Source: Cyanobacterium sp. HL-69
GTDB lineage: Bacteria; Cyanobacteriota; Cyanobacteriia; Cyanobacteriales; Cyanobacteriaceae
Length of the DNA: 64,000 nucleotides
Direction of reading: 5' to 3'
NCBI GenBank assembly: GCA_002813895.1
Contig: CP024912.1
Coordinates: forward strand, 1,612,001-1,676,000
The notes beneath the pieces were generated by a model that saw only the letters and a program-made list of their open reading frames with translations, ran no database searches and was not told where the DNA came from. The position numbers and the translations under genes were made by a program. Below, one piece after another: positions 28,689 through 38,208 of the stretch; positions within the stretch are counted from its first letter, which is position 1; the number at the start of each line of letters is the position of its first letter.

Positions 28689-29357
28689 AATTAGTTAGTT
28701 TTATTTAGCTCTTAATTTACTCATTGATAAAACTTTATAAGTTTTTTTATAAACTACTTAGATAAGAACAATTTTGCAAAAACGATTGCTAAAGACCCAG
28801 GTTGAGGCGATATATTTGTCGGTAATTCAAGTCAAAATGGTTTAAAAACAATTAAGTAAAATTTTGATATATAAAGAATCATTTTGGCTCATCCAATTAA
28901 CCTTTTACCTTTATCTTTGTTCCAAAGCATATATCTGTAAAGACAAGCGATATTAAACTTTCAAGTTATTGTAGATAGTTATTAAAACTTAAATATAGTT
29001 AATGACAACCATAATTGAGGAAAACAAATTTAGCGTAATAAATTAGTTGTTTGTCCAAAAAAAGTAATTAATAAAAGTTTTGTAATTGACACAAATAAGA
29101 ATTAATTTTTAAAGAAAAAAGAAACTTCCACATATCATTTTGATGTCCGAAAAGCTCAAAAATAACCCTTCATTTTTTGTCTTTTGATGATCTTCAACTA
29201 TCTCAATATCTATTTTTTTTAGCAAAACCGCCCCTCAATTGCCATATCTCGACAATATTGTCATTGAATAGAAACAAACTAAAAGAACAATAAACAACGA
29301 TAGGCATTAAAATATGTGAGACTAATATAAATTAGAGAGTTAAGGCGGTAAAGATAT
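28689..29357. other. 669-base gene-free AT-rich region upstream of carB
   Basis: No open frame longer than about 20 codons with a plausible start. A hairpin-like run (AAACTTTATAAGTTTTTTTATAAAC) near 28730 may terminate the DUF4327 transcript. The carB promoter and a Shine-Dalgarno (AAGGCGG, 29344-29350) lie at the right end. A small RNA or long leader is possible but no known RNA family was recognised. Confidence 0.55.
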
Positions 29358-32300
29358 ATGCCACGTCGTGAAGATATAAACAAAATTCTTATTTTAGGTT
29401 CTGGCCCTATCATAATTGGACAAGCCTGTGAATTTGACTATTCAGGAACACAAGCCTGTAAAGCCCTAAGAGAAGAGGGTTATGAGGTTGTGTTGGTCAA
29501 TTCCAACCCTGCAACCATTATGACTGATCCTGATACGGCTGAACGCACTTATATTGAACCTATTACCCCAGAAATTGTTGAAAAAGTAATCGCCAAAGAG
29601 CGCCCCGATGCTTTACTGCCCACCATGGGGGGGCAAACTGCTCTTAATACTGCGGTTTCTTTGGCAGAGTCAGGAGTTTTAAATAAATACGGTGTGGAAT
29701 TGATTGGGGCAAAACTACCTGCTATTAAAATGGCGGAGGATAGAGAATTATTTAAGGATGCCATGGCAAGGATAGGAGTGCCTGTATGTCCTTCGGGTAT
29801 TGCTAGTAGTTGGGAAGACGCGAAGGCGGTAGCCGAAGAAATTGGCTCTTATCCTCTAATTATTCGTCCTGCTTTTACCATGGGAGGTACTGGGGGCGGT
29901 ATCGCTTACAACCAAGAGGAATTTGAGGAGATGGCGAAGTTTGGTATTGATGCTTCTCCTATGTCGCAGATTTTGATTGAAAAGTCTTTGATTGGCTGGA
30001 AGGAATATGAGTTGGAAGTGATGCGAGATATGGCGGATAATGTGGTTATTATCTGTTCCATTGAAAATATTGATCCTATGGGGGTACATACGGGGGATTC
30101 TATTACTGTTGCTCCTGCTCAAACTTTGACGGATAAGGAATATCAACGCCTCAGGGACTATGCGAAGGCGATTATTCGGGAGATTGGGGTAGAAACGGGG
30201 GGTTCAAATATTCAATTTTCCACTAATCCTGTCAATGGAGAGGTGATTGTTATTGAGATGAATCCTCGGGTTTCTCGCTCTTCTGCTTTGGCTTCTAAGG
30301 CTACGGGCTTCCCCATTGCGAAGTTTGCGGCTAAGTTGGCGGTGGGTTATTCTTTGGATGAGATTTCTAATGATATTACTAAGAAAACCCCTGCTTCTTT
30401 TGAGCCTACCATTGATTATGTGGTTACGAAAATTCCTCGTTTTGCTTTTGAAAAATTCCCTGGCTCATCTTCTACTCTTACTACTCAGATGAAGTCTGTG
30501 GGGGAAGCTATGGCTATCGGGCGTACTTTTAATGAATCTTTCCAAAAGGCGTTGAGATCCCTTGAAATTGGTCGTTTTGGCTTTGGGTGCGATCGCCATG
30601 AAACCTTGCCCACTCTCTCTCAAATTAGCTCTCAATTACGTACTCCTAAACCTGAGCGCATTTTTAGCGTTTACCATGCCCTTAAATTGGGGATGAGTGT
30701 GGAGGAAATTTACGGATTAAGTGCGATCGATCCTTGGTTTTTGGATAAAATGCAAGAGATTGTAGAGATCGAGAAATTTATGAAGCGTACTCCCCTTAAA
30801 CAAATGACGAAGGAGGAGATGTTAGAAATTAAAAAACAAGGTTTTAGCGATCATCAAATCGCCTTTGCTACCAAAACCACCGAAGATGAAGTGAGAATTT
30901 ATCGTAAATCATTGGGTGTATTACCTGTTTACAAATTGGTAGATACTTGCGCCGCCGAATTTGAAGCCTTTACCCCTTACTATTACTCCACCTACGAATC
31001 AGGGGAAAGCGAAAATAACGTCACCCAAAATAAAAAGGTAATGATTTTGGGCGGTGGTCCCAACCGTATTGGACAGGGAATAGAATTTGACTACTGTTGT
31101 TGTCATGCTTCCTTCTCCCTCCAAGATGCAGGTTTTGAGACTATTATGGTCAATTCCAACCCCGAAACCGTATCCACCGACTACGATACGAGCGATCGCC
31201 TTTACTTTGAACCCCTCACCAAAGAAGATGTTTTAAATATCATCGAATCGGAAAATCCTGATGGGGTAATTATTCAATTTGGCGGACAAACCCCCCTCAA
31301 ATTAGCCATGCCCCTGAAAAATTATCTTGCAGACGCTAATTGCCCCGTCAAAACCAAAATTTGGGGTACATCCCCCGACTCCATCGACACCGCCGAAGAC
31401 AGGGAAAAATTTGAAGCCATCCTCGATGACTTAGGCATCAAACAACCCCCCAACGGTATTGCTCGGAGTTTTGAAGAAGCCCTTATCATTGCCGAGAAAA
31501 TAACCTATCCCGTGGTGGTACGTCCTTCCTACGTTCTTGGGGGTCGTGGTATGCGTGTAGTTTATAATGTGACTGAGCTAGAACAGTATATGAAATATGC
31601 CGTACACATTGAACCTGAACATCCCATTTTAATTGATAAATTCCTGCAAAACGCCATCGAAGTAGATGTGGATGCTATATGTGATCATACTGGGCAAGTG
31701 GTCATCGGCGGTATTATGGAACATATCGAAGAAGCAGGGGTACACTCTGGAGACTCTGCCTGTTCTATTCCTTATACTACCCTGAGCGATAAAATTGTCG
31801 ATGTTCTCCGAGATTGGACAGTAAAATTAGCTCAATCATTAAAAGTGGTGGGCTTGATGAACATTCAATATGCAGTGCAGGGAGAAACAGCCTATATCCT
31901 CGAAGCCAATCCCCGTGCCTCCCGTACCGTGCCTTATGTCTCCAAAGCCACTGGGCGCCCCCTCGCCAAAGTTGCATCCTTGGTAATGTCGGGCAAAACC
32001 CTAAAAGAGTTGAACGCCACCGAGGAAATTATCCCCCGTCATGTAGCCGTAAAAGAGGCGGTATTACCCTTTAACAAATTCGTGGGGGCTGATACTCTCC
32101 TAGGACCTGAAATGCGTAGTACAGGGGAAGTAATGGGTATAGATAGCGATTTTGGTAAGGCGTTTGCAAAAGCGGAAATCGGTGCAGGGGTTACTATTCA
32201 TACTTCTGGTACGGTATTTATTTCCATGAGTGACAGGGATAAAGAGGCGATCGTACCTGTGGCGAAGGATTTAGTAGCTTTAGGGTTCAAACTTGTGGCA

Positions 32301-32606
32301 ACCTCTGGCACTCGTAAAGCTCTTATGGACAATGGGGTGGAGGATGTAGAGTTAGTGTTAAAACTCCACGAAGGTCGTCCCCACGTCATTGATTGCATTA
32401 AGAATAATCAGATTCAATTTATTATTAATACTCCCAGTGCTGAAGAAGAATCTCTCTATGATGGACGCAAAATTCGCCGTTCAGCCCTAGATTATAGATT
32501 GCCTATCATCACTACCATTGCAGGGGCAAGGGCTACAGTAGAAGCCATACGCTCTTTACAGTCCGAACCTTTACAGGTTAAGGCTCTTCAAGATTACTTT
32601 ATTTAA
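29358..32606 (+). CDS. carB: Carbamoyl-phosphate synthase large subunit
   Basis: 1,082 residues, full length. It makes carbamoyl phosphate from bicarbonate, ATP and ammonia supplied by CarA, for arginine and pyrimidine synthesis. Two homologous ATP-grasp halves are seen: the first begins [21 protein letters not shown] with [11 protein letters not shown], the second [21 protein letters not shown] with [12 protein letters not shown]. The C-terminal MGS-like allosteric domain follows ([39 protein letters not shown]). ATG start 29358 gives [17 protein letters not shown], standard. carA is not adjacent, as is common in cyanobacteria. A strong terminator follows. Confidence 0.98.
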   Translation: MPRREDINKILILGSGPIIIGQACEFDYSGTQACKALREEGYEVVLVNSNPATIMTDPDTAERTYIEPITPEIVEKVIAKERPDALLPTMGGQTALNTAVSLAESGVLNKYGVELIGAKLPAIKMAEDRELFKDAMARIGVPVCPSGIASSWEDAKAVAEEIGSYPLIIRPAFTMGGTGGGIAYNQEEFEEMAKFGIDASPMSQILIEKSLIGWKEYELEVMRDMADNVVIICSIENIDPMGVHTGDSITVAPAQTLTDKEYQRLRDYAKAIIREIGVETGGSNIQFSTNPVNGEVIVIEMNPRVSRSSALASKATGFPIAKFAAKLAVGYSLDEISNDITKKTPASFEPTIDYVVTKIPRFAFEKFPGSSSTLTTQMKSVGEAMAIGRTFNESFQKALRSLEIGRFGFGCDRHETLPTLSQISSQLRTPKPERIFSVYHALKLGMSVEEIYGLSAIDPWFLDKMQEIVEIEKFMKRTPLKQMTKEEMLEIKKQGFSDHQIAFATKTTEDEVRIYRKSLGVLPVYKLVDTCAAEFEAFTPYYYSTYESGESENNVTQNKKVMILGGGPNRIGQGIEFDYCCCHASFSLQDAGFETIMVNSNPETVSTDYDTSDRLYFEPLTKEDVLNIIESENPDGVIIQFGGQTPLKLAMPLKNYLADANCPVKTKIWGTSPDSIDTAEDREKFEAILDDLGIKQPPNGIARSFEEALIIAEKITYPVVVRPSYVLGGRGMRVVYNVTELEQYMKYAVHIEPEHPILIDKFLQNAIEVDVDAICDHTGQVVIGGIMEHIEEAGVHSGDSACSIPYTTLSDKIVDVLRDWTVKLAQSLKVVGLMNIQYAVQGETAYILEANPRASRTVPYVSKATGRPLAKVASLVMSGKTLKELNATEEIIPRHVAVKEAVLPFNKFVGADTLLGPEMRSTGEVMGIDSDFGKAFAKAEIGAGVTIHTSGTVFISMSDRDKEAIVPVAKDLVALGFKLVATSGTRKALMDNGVEDVELVLKLHEGRPHVIDCIKNNQIQFIINTPSAEEESLYDGRKIRRSALDYRLPIITTIAGARATVEAIRSLQSEPLQVKALQDYFI

Positions 32607-32613
32607 TTTAACG

Positions 32614-32639
32614 GGTGGGTATATTACCCACCTTTTTTT
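32614..32639 (+). terminator. carB terminator
   Basis: Perfect eight-pair stem GGTGGGTA/TACCCACC with a 3-base loop, followed by seven T. Confidence 0.92.
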
Positions 32640-32813
32640 ATTATTTAAAACATTGTTACTGCTGCCCATTCTTTAAGAAACTAAGCATAATTCAATGGAT
32701 TTAAACCCTTTGTTCAGAACAGTTTTCGTACAATAAGAGCGATAACTGATTTTACCAACCTACTTATTCCTCCGCTAAATTAAGAATAAAGATAAATAAT
32801 TCTAATAACAAAA

Positions 32814-33359
32814 ATGAAACTATTTCAAAATCTAGCTATTATTTCTATCGTTACAATTATTGCTGCTGTTGGATTTCGCCTCAACAGTTCGACTTACGCC
32901 GAGGGAAATCAAAATAATCAAGAAAATCAAGTCATAACAGCCAGTGTTTGGGAAACATCCAATGTTAATTATGAGGGAATTAATGAAATTACAGTGTATC
33001 GTAGTCCATCCTGCGGTTGTTGTGGACAATGGATTTCTCACATTGAGAAACATGGGTTTGAAGTCAAAGACATAAAAACCGATGATATGGAGACTATTAA
33101 ACGTCAAAATAATTTACCTTCAGAGTTAGCATCTTGTCATACGGCTATTATTGACGGTTATGTGATGGAAGGACATATTCCAGCGGATGATATTAAACGT
33201 TTTTTGAGCCAAAAATCCACCATGAAAGGATTAGCTGTGCCAAATATGCCTATTGGTAGTCCAGGTATGGAATCTAACAATATCAAGCAACCTTTTGCTG
33301 TTTTAAGTTTTAATAATCAAGGAGATATTGCAGTTTTTAATGAATATGAAAACTATTAA
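32814..33359 (+). CDS. DUF411 exported metal-binding protein
   Basis: 181 residues with an N-terminal signal/anchor helix (about residues 5-22, LAIISIVTIIAAVGFRL) and a polar Gln/Asn linker. The DUF411 domain follows from about residue 58: ITVYRSPSCGCCGQWISHIEKHGFEV. The CxCC motif and the conserved LASCHTAIIDGYVMEGHIPADDI segment identify the family. Members are periplasmic and have been linked to copper or other metal handling (CopG-like). No copper pump or chaperone is next to it, so the metal is unproven. It is flanked by a hairpin-terminated carB and a gene-free region. Confidence 0.9.
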   Translation: MKLFQNLAIISIVTIIAAVGFRLNSSTYAEGNQNNQENQVITASVWETSNVNYEGINEITVYRSPSCGCCGQWISHIEKHGFEVKDIKTDDMETIKRQNNLPSELASCHTAIIDGYVMEGHIPADDIKRFLSQKSTMKGLAVPNMPIGSPGMESNNIKQPFAVLSFNNQGDIAVFNEYENY

Positions 33360-33436
33360 TAGAGTAAATAAAATTACAAAAATAGGTTTACATATTCTTC
33401 CGACAAGTAAGGCGGATAATGTATTTTAAGATATTA

Positions 33437-33591
33437 AACCAAATCATACTAAACCCCGTTTAAATAATGTACTAATTATGGCGGAGAACAGGGAATAGGG
33501 AACGGGGAACACTTTATAATTGTGGATTAATAAGCGAATCCTCTCCATTTCAAATTGATGAATAGGTACATTATCTAATAAGGATTTGGTA
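33437..33591. mobile_element. MITE-like element, copy with internal heptad repeat
   Basis: The left end AACCAAATCA (8 of 10 versus consensus) and right end GGATTTGGTA are flanked on both sides by TTA. Inner arms AATAATGTAC/GTACATTAT extend the terminal pairing. A GGGAACA-type heptad run lies inside (33484-33511). No transposase is encoded. The family is inferred from three copies in this window (also 35075-35165 and 50984-51123). Confidence 0.5.
33484..33511 (+). repeat. GGGAACA heptad tandem repeat
   Basis: Four heptads: GAGAACA, GGGAATA, GGGAACG, GGGAACA. Same family as 51064-51090 and 53884-53907. Confidence 0.8.
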
Positions 33592-33750
33592 TTATTTATT
33601 TATTGTTTTAAAATAAAAGATAAATGTAAAAGATAAATGAAAATTTTAAAAAAATTGTAGTATATATAATCCCTTAATTATCAATTGTTATGAAATTAAT
33701 TAATAGTAAGAAAAAATGGAAAGTGATAAAAGAGAAATAAGTTGTAGTTA

Positions 33751-35040
33751 TTATTTTTCACCGTTAATAAATTTATCTAATTCTTCATAGTCGGGGAGTT
33801 GAGCATCTACTATTTTACCATCTCTGATTAAAGTGCGATCGCACTGATTTCGTGACAACAATTCACTAAAATAACGACCTTTAAAAACAATTAAATCTGC
33901 GGTACTTCCCACGCTTATTATGCCTAGGTGGGGCAATTTGATCATTTTTGCTGGAGTTTTAGTAACAGAGGCGATCCAGTCGCTGTAGGGGGTGTCTAGG
34001 TGAGCAATGCGCACAGACTGGGTAAATACCTCTAGCATATCATGATCTCCAAAACCAAAAAAGGGATCTCGACAATTATCACTGGCAAAAGCCACGTTTA
34101 TTCCTGCGTTTTTCAACTCTTTTGCCCTTGTTACTCCGCGCCAAAAGGGGGTAGTTTCTTCCTGTCTATCTTGCAAATACAGGTTACACATGGGTAAACT
34201 AACGATGCTGATATTTGCTTGTTTTACTAATTCAATGGTTTTTTTGACTACTTCGGGGGGTTGCACTGCTAAGCTACAACAATGACCACAGATAATGTTA
34301 CCTTGATAGTTCATTTTAATGGCAGTCTTTGCTATTTTTTGTAAACAAATTGAATCTATCTCATTATTTTCATCGGCATGAAAATCTAAGTCTAAATTAC
34401 GCTCAATGGCAAGTTTAAATACGGTTTCTATTTGTTTATCTACATCTTTATTCATATAGGCAACTCCCCCCAAAATACCTTCTTTTTCTGCCATTTTATC
34501 GGCTAATTTTGCTCCGTCAGGGGTAAGAAAATAATCTAAACTAACGAGTGATACTGCTTGAATAGTCAGTTTATTTTGCCATTCTTTTTGTAGTTGTTTC
34601 CAGATTTCTACACTCATAAAAGAGTCATAGCTATAACAGTCTAAATGGGTTCTAAGGGCGATCGCACCGTGGACATAACTACACTTTAAACCAAAGTTCA
34701 TTCTCTCATAAACTTCTTCTGGGTTCCAAAATTTAGCATCATTTCTAGCCATTTTTAAAGCCGTTTCAAAATCCCCTTTTAAGTTAGGAGAACGTTGATA
34801 AATATGTCCTTTATCTAAGTGAGTATGAATATCGATAAAGCAGGGTAAAACAATCCCTTTTTTCAAATCTTTTCCCTGTGTATTATCATTAGCAGGAATA
34901 ATTTGCTTTATTTTTTCTCCCTCAATTTCAATGTCACAAAGAACCAGATTTTCTCTAGTCTTTTGCTCAAATTTTATAGTTGAATTTTCAATCAGATCTA
35001 AGGGAATATGAGCATTCTTTAGCCAATATTTATTATTCAT
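33751..35040 (-). CDS. Amidohydrolase, cytosine deaminase-like
   Basis: 429 residues. The metal-binding motifs of the cytosine deaminase/amidohydrolase superfamily are all present: IDIHTHLDKGHI (HxH), HADENNEIDS (His/Glu), NIICGHCCSLA (His) and VAFASDNCRDPFFGFGDHDML (Asp). KLPHLGIISVGSTADLIVFKG is the usual C-terminal return to the small beta domain. The LDKGH and DNCRDPF forms match CodA-type enzymes, which convert cytosine to uracil; an atypical purine/pyrimidine or creatinine-like substrate is possible. No signal peptide. No transporter or nucleobase gene is adjacent. ATG 35040 gives MNNKYWLKNAHIPLDLIENS. Confidence 0.88.
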   Translation of the reverse strand: MNNKYWLKNAHIPLDLIENSTIKFEQKTRENLVLCDIEIEGEKIKQIIPANDNTQGKDLKKGIVLPCFIDIHTHLDKGHIYQRSPNLKGDFETALKMARNDAKFWNPEEVYERMNFGLKCSYVHGAIALRTHLDCYSYDSFMSVEIWKQLQKEWQNKLTIQAVSLVSLDYFLTPDGAKLADKMAEKEGILGGVAYMNKDVDKQIETVFKLAIERNLDLDFHADENNEIDSICLQKIAKTAIKMNYQGNIICGHCCSLAVQPPEVVKKTIELVKQANISIVSLPMCNLYLQDRQEETTPFWRGVTRAKELKNAGINVAFASDNCRDPFFGFGDHDMLEVFTQSVRIAHLDTPYSDWIASVTKTPAKMIKLPHLGIISVGSTADLIVFKGRYFSELLSRNQCDRTLIRDGKIVDAQLPDYEELDKFINGEK

Positions 35041-35074
35041 TATCTAATATTTTTTATTATTAATAGTATAATTA

Positions 35075-35165
35075 TACCAAATCCTATTTAGATAGTATAT
35101 TTATTTACTTGAAATCATTGAGATTGATGATAGTTATTAGTCTACTTTTAATGTAGGATTTGGTA
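35075..35165. mobile_element. MITE-like element, compact copy (91 bp)
   Basis: Perfect 10-bp terminal inverted repeats TACCAAATCC and GGATTTGGTA, directly flanked by TTA on the left (35072-35074) and TTA on the right (35166-35168). The flanks are direct, not inverted, so they look like a target-site duplication. There is no coding capacity. Confidence 0.6.
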
Positions 35166-35225
35166 TTACTTCAGTTTATCGGTACTATAGCGTTTTTATA
35201 AGTATGAGGTACATTTATTATTCTC

Positions 35226-35258
35226 AAGTCCCCCTTATTAAGGGGTATTTAGGGGGAT
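35226..35258. repeat. CCCCCTTAATAAGGGG family palindrome, variant copy
   Basis: CCCCCTTATTAAGGGG followed by a separated GGGGGATC half, the inverse orientation of the copies at 26568 and 62933. Confidence 0.7.
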
Positions 35259-35386
35259 CGTTTTGTACCCCGTAATCATGATAATTGCTATATATTATCT
35301 TTTAAAATTCTAACTTGAATTTTCTACTTATTAAGGCGGATAGGGGGGATCAAATTATTTACATTTTTAGAAAATAGATACTATAT

Positions 35387-36439
35387 TTAATTACTTAAAA
35401 CCGCTTTTATTTCTTCTAATTTAGTCAATAATTTATCAGTTTTTAGGACATCATTAACAGTGTCTATTGCTTCCTTCAAAGAAGGCGAATATCCGCAACG
35501 CCAAAGATAAAAGCCACCATTTAAAACAACCCCTTCCGACAAAGTAGATTGTTGCCCTTGTAAAAGTTTATGTAACTGTTGATAATAACTATCATAGTCC
35601 TCTAATTCGATGTCATGACGAGTCAAATCGAATTCTTCAGGATGAATTTTTAAATACTCATAACCCTCTTCTTTATCAGAACTATTAATACATACAATGG
35701 TGGTTTGTGCTAACTTTAAATCGGGGCTACCTTCTAAACCTTTGATGAGGGTAAACTGTTTTACTCCCCTAAGATGTAGGGCTTCTCGGATCATTTTTTC
35801 GGTGGGAGGATGAACAAAACCAGCTATTAAATGACTGTTACCTGTGTAGGGTTGCCAGATTAATTCTAGGGTGGCAAGGGGGGGGCGTTTACCGATTTCT
35901 TCTCTATATTGAACCAATTTATTTGCTAGGGGGAAATGTTGAGGTAAATAGAGGAAAGAAAAGTTAGTTTTTGCTAATAAACTTTGAGCTTTTTCTATGG
36001 TTAATTTACTTAAATTTACGCCTAAATTTTGCCAAATTTCAATAAGAGGTAATCCATATTTGGTGGGCATGGTTTTCCCTCCGTGCATTAATACGGGGAT
36101 GTTATGACAAGCCAAAATTAGGGCGGTGATAGGAGAAATGGGGGCTGTGCGCGATCGCCCATCGTAGGGAATTCCGAGTATAGTTAAGGGATAAGAGGTA
36201 TTGGGGATAGTATCTAATGTTGCCCCCAATTCGCTGTAGGCATCTAGCATTCCAGCCAATTCAATACCTGTGGGGCGTTTAATACGTTGGGCAATGAGAA
36301 AAGCACCGATTTGGGCGGGGGTAGCTACCCCTGTCAACATCATTGTGGCGGCTTGGTGGGCTTCTTCTCTGGTTAAATCTTTATGGGTATGCGCCCCACT
36401 ACCAACTTTTTTTAATAATTCTCTGAATTCTGCGCTCAT
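35387..36439 (-). CDS. TrpD2-like (anthranilate phosphoribosyltransferase family) protein
   Basis: 350 residues with the nucleoside phosphorylase/TrpD fold: N-terminal helical domain (LTREEAHQAATMMLTGVATPAQIGAFLIAQRIKRPT) and the alpha/beta domain. In true TrpD the PRPP-binding GTGGD and KHGNRS motifs are required. Here the matching positions read GIPYDGRSRTAPIS and LMHGGKTMPTKYGLPLIEIW, so catalysis of the tryptophan step is unlikely. This pattern fits the TrpD2/YbiB branch, for which nucleic-acid binding has been reported in Escherichia coli. Gene order gives no further clue: it lies between an amidohydrolase and a HEAT-repeat gene, all on the minus strand. Confidence 0.85.
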   Translation of the reverse strand: MSAEFRELLKKVGSGAHTHKDLTREEAHQAATMMLTGVATPAQIGAFLIAQRIKRPTGIELAGMLDAYSELGATLDTIPNTSYPLTILGIPYDGRSRTAPISPITALILACHNIPVLMHGGKTMPTKYGLPLIEIWQNLGVNLSKLTIEKAQSLLAKTNFSFLYLPQHFPLANKLVQYREEIGKRPPLATLELIWQPYTGNSHLIAGFVHPPTEKMIREALHLRGVKQFTLIKGLEGSPDLKLAQTTIVCINSSDKEEGYEYLKIHPEEFDLTRHDIELEDYDSYYQQLHKLLQGQQSTLSEGVVLNGGFYLWRCGYSPSLKEAIDTVNDVLKTDKLLTKLEEIKAVLSN

Positions 36440-36497
36440 TATGATGGATTTTCATTTAAGTTAGGGCTTGTCTATGGATTAAGACAATAAAGTTATT

Positions 36498-37649
36498 TTA
36501 ATCTATGGTGGGAGTTTTATTTATGTTGTGAAAGGCTGATTGGGCATAAATTTTACTTTTTTCTCCCCCTGTATTGATAATGCTTATTAAAATGTCAAGG
36601 GATTCTTGAGCGTTGATTTGTTGCCATGTATAACAGAGATTTTGAATGATTTGATCTGATTTTTTTGCTAACTCATGGTTACGATAAAATTTTAGAGAGA
36701 TTTTAGCAATGGTTTCTTTTATTTTTGGTTTGTTTATTCTGCCTAAAATGGCTATTATTTCACAACAAATTTCTTCTGATACTAAATATAATGCTTTTTC
36801 AAGGGCATGAATACTATGGCTGGTTTCTTGCCAAGCCAAGGATTTTGTGATGGTATGTTGTAGGGGAATGGGGGTATGTGGTTTGATGAGGGTGGAAAAA
36901 AGAATGTCAGTGGCTAATGTATGGGGTATATGACTTAGGCAGATGGCGGCTTGTTGACAAACAGTCAAGTCAACGTCATCGAGGAAGGGGGTAATGAGGG
37001 TTGCTAATTGTTGAGGGGAATAATATTTAGTTTTTCGGACTAATCCTATTAATGCTTCTTTTCTGATGACAGAATTGTAGTCTTTGAGGGCGTTTTCTAA
37101 AATGGGGATAATGCCAGAGTCATCAAAGTTGCTTAAAGAGGCGATCGCACTTTGTCTTATGTCAACATTATCATCATCAGCCACAGAAAGCAAGGGTTTA
37201 ATAACTAAACGATGGGGAATTTGGGCTAGGGCTTTGGTAGCGCAAAGACGATATGAAGGAGAATCCAGTAGGGCAGTCAAGATAGAAATAGCCCTTTCCC
37301 CTTGACTAGCTAAAATCTGAGCGCCAACACTGATTAAATCTTCATCTTCCGTGGTGTTTAATAATTCACTGATGATTAAAACAGTATCAGGGTTATCTAA
37401 CTGACTAATAATTTTTAGGGCAAACCAACGATATTCACTATCTCTATTTTCGTCCAGAATTACCCCTTTTAATGGTTCAATGACTACTTCACCGTATTTT
37501 ACCAGAACCTTGGCGATCGCCCATCGTTCTTCAAAACTACCATTTTCCAAAGTTTTAAGGGCAGAATGCAAGGAAAAAGACTCAAGATTGTTTAAAGGGA
37601 GATTGCTCTGTTGAGATAAATACATTATATTCTCAGTTTGTTGTACCAT
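36498..37649 (-). CDS. HEAT-repeat protein (PBS lyase-like repeats)
   Basis: 383 residues made almost entirely of roughly 30-residue helical repeats: RWAIAKVLVKYGEVVIEPLKGVILDENRDSEYRWFALKIISQL, LCATKALAQIPHRLVIKPLLSVADDDNVDIRQSAIASLSNF, VIRKEALIGLVRKTKYY and similar. This is a protein-protein interaction solenoid of the phycobilisome-lyase HEAT class. It lacks the NYGAR-type signature of CpcE/CpcF, so lyase activity is not claimed. The first ATG (37649) gives MVQQTENIMYLSQQ; a second ATG at residue 9 is an alternative. No membrane segment. It precedes the TrpD2-like gene by 58 bases and may be co-transcribed. Confidence 0.85.
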   Translation of the reverse strand: MVQQTENIMYLSQQSNLPLNNLESFSLHSALKTLENGSFEERWAIAKVLVKYGEVVIEPLKGVILDENRDSEYRWFALKIISQLDNPDTVLIISELLNTTEDEDLISVGAQILASQGERAISILTALLDSPSYRLCATKALAQIPHRLVIKPLLSVADDDNVDIRQSAIASLSNFDDSGIIPILENALKDYNSVIRKEALIGLVRKTKYYSPQQLATLITPFLDDVDLTVCQQAAICLSHIPHTLATDILFSTLIKPHTPIPLQHTITKSLAWQETSHSIHALEKALYLVSEEICCEIIAILGRINKPKIKETIAKISLKFYRNHELAKKSDQIIQNLCYTWQQINAQESLDILISIINTGGEKSKIYAQSAFHNINKTPTID

Positions 37650-37865
37650 TTATTAACTACCATAGTCTAAGAAAATTCATTAACCTGATTTAGTCATTCA
37701 CAATACATTTTTATTTTTGCCATGCAATAAACGCATCAAGTCAAATCATTATATGCATAAAAAGTGTAAAAAAATAAACTTTCTTTGACAAAACTCACCT
37801 AACCACAGCAACAAATAGAAACAAAAAAAAGAATGGGGAGAAAATATAACCCCCAAACCATAATA

Positions 37866-38072
37866 TTAACTCAACTTAAGAGCATTAACGGGAACATCAT
37901 CCCAACTGTTAACAGTACGCAAAACAGCCTTCCAGCCTTGCTTTTGTTGATCATCCGTCAACTTTTCTTGCCAATCACGATGACAATCATCCGCTGCTTC
38001 CTTATTCATTCCAGCAATACAGGCTTGAACAATTCCACAACCGTCAATTTGTTCATTTACCCAAATAGTCAT
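37866..38072 (-). CDS. Small conserved cyanobacterial protein (68 aa), function unknown
   Basis: 68 residues beginning MTIWVNEQIDGCGIVQACIA and ending SWDDVPVNALKLS. Three Cys (C12, C18, C30) lie in the first half and a helix-rich charged middle (AADDCHRDWQEKLTDDQQKQGW). I recall close relatives in many cyanobacteria with the same MTIWVNEQ start and NALKLS end, always unannotated. A GAGG Shine-Dalgarno nine bases before the ATG supports translation. It is not CP12: the AWD-VEEL core and C-terminal Cys pair are missing. It stands alone, divergent from the amidase gene. Confidence 0.8.
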   Translation of the reverse strand: MTIWVNEQIDGCGIVQACIAGMNKEAADDCHRDWQEKLTDDQQKQGWKAVLRTVNSWDDVPVNALKLS

Positions 38073-38208
38073 AACTCAAACCTCTATATTTTTACTCTAT
38101 ACCTAATATTCTAAATGCCAACTCAAACCTAGAATCACTGCTTAATGTTTTGTAAATCTTTCACCATAGCAAAGTCAATGTTACCGTATAAAAAAACAAG
38201 ACTGATTT

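Larger units (their letters stand above)
33360..33750. other. 391-base intergenic region holding a MITE-like element
   Basis: Contains the element described at 33437-33591 and a GGGAACA heptad run. No gene was recognised; it separates convergent DUF411 and amidohydrolase genes. Confidence 0.6.
35041..35386. other. 346-base intergenic region with two repeat families
   Basis: Holds a compact MITE-like element (35075-35165), a CCCCCTTA palindrome copy (35226-35258) and a further GATCCCCC half-site near 35346. No gene was recognised. Confidence 0.65.

Noticed and set aside
37866-38072. Second CP12
   Set aside because: No AWD-VEEL core and no C-terminal Cys pair; only size and Cys content are similar.
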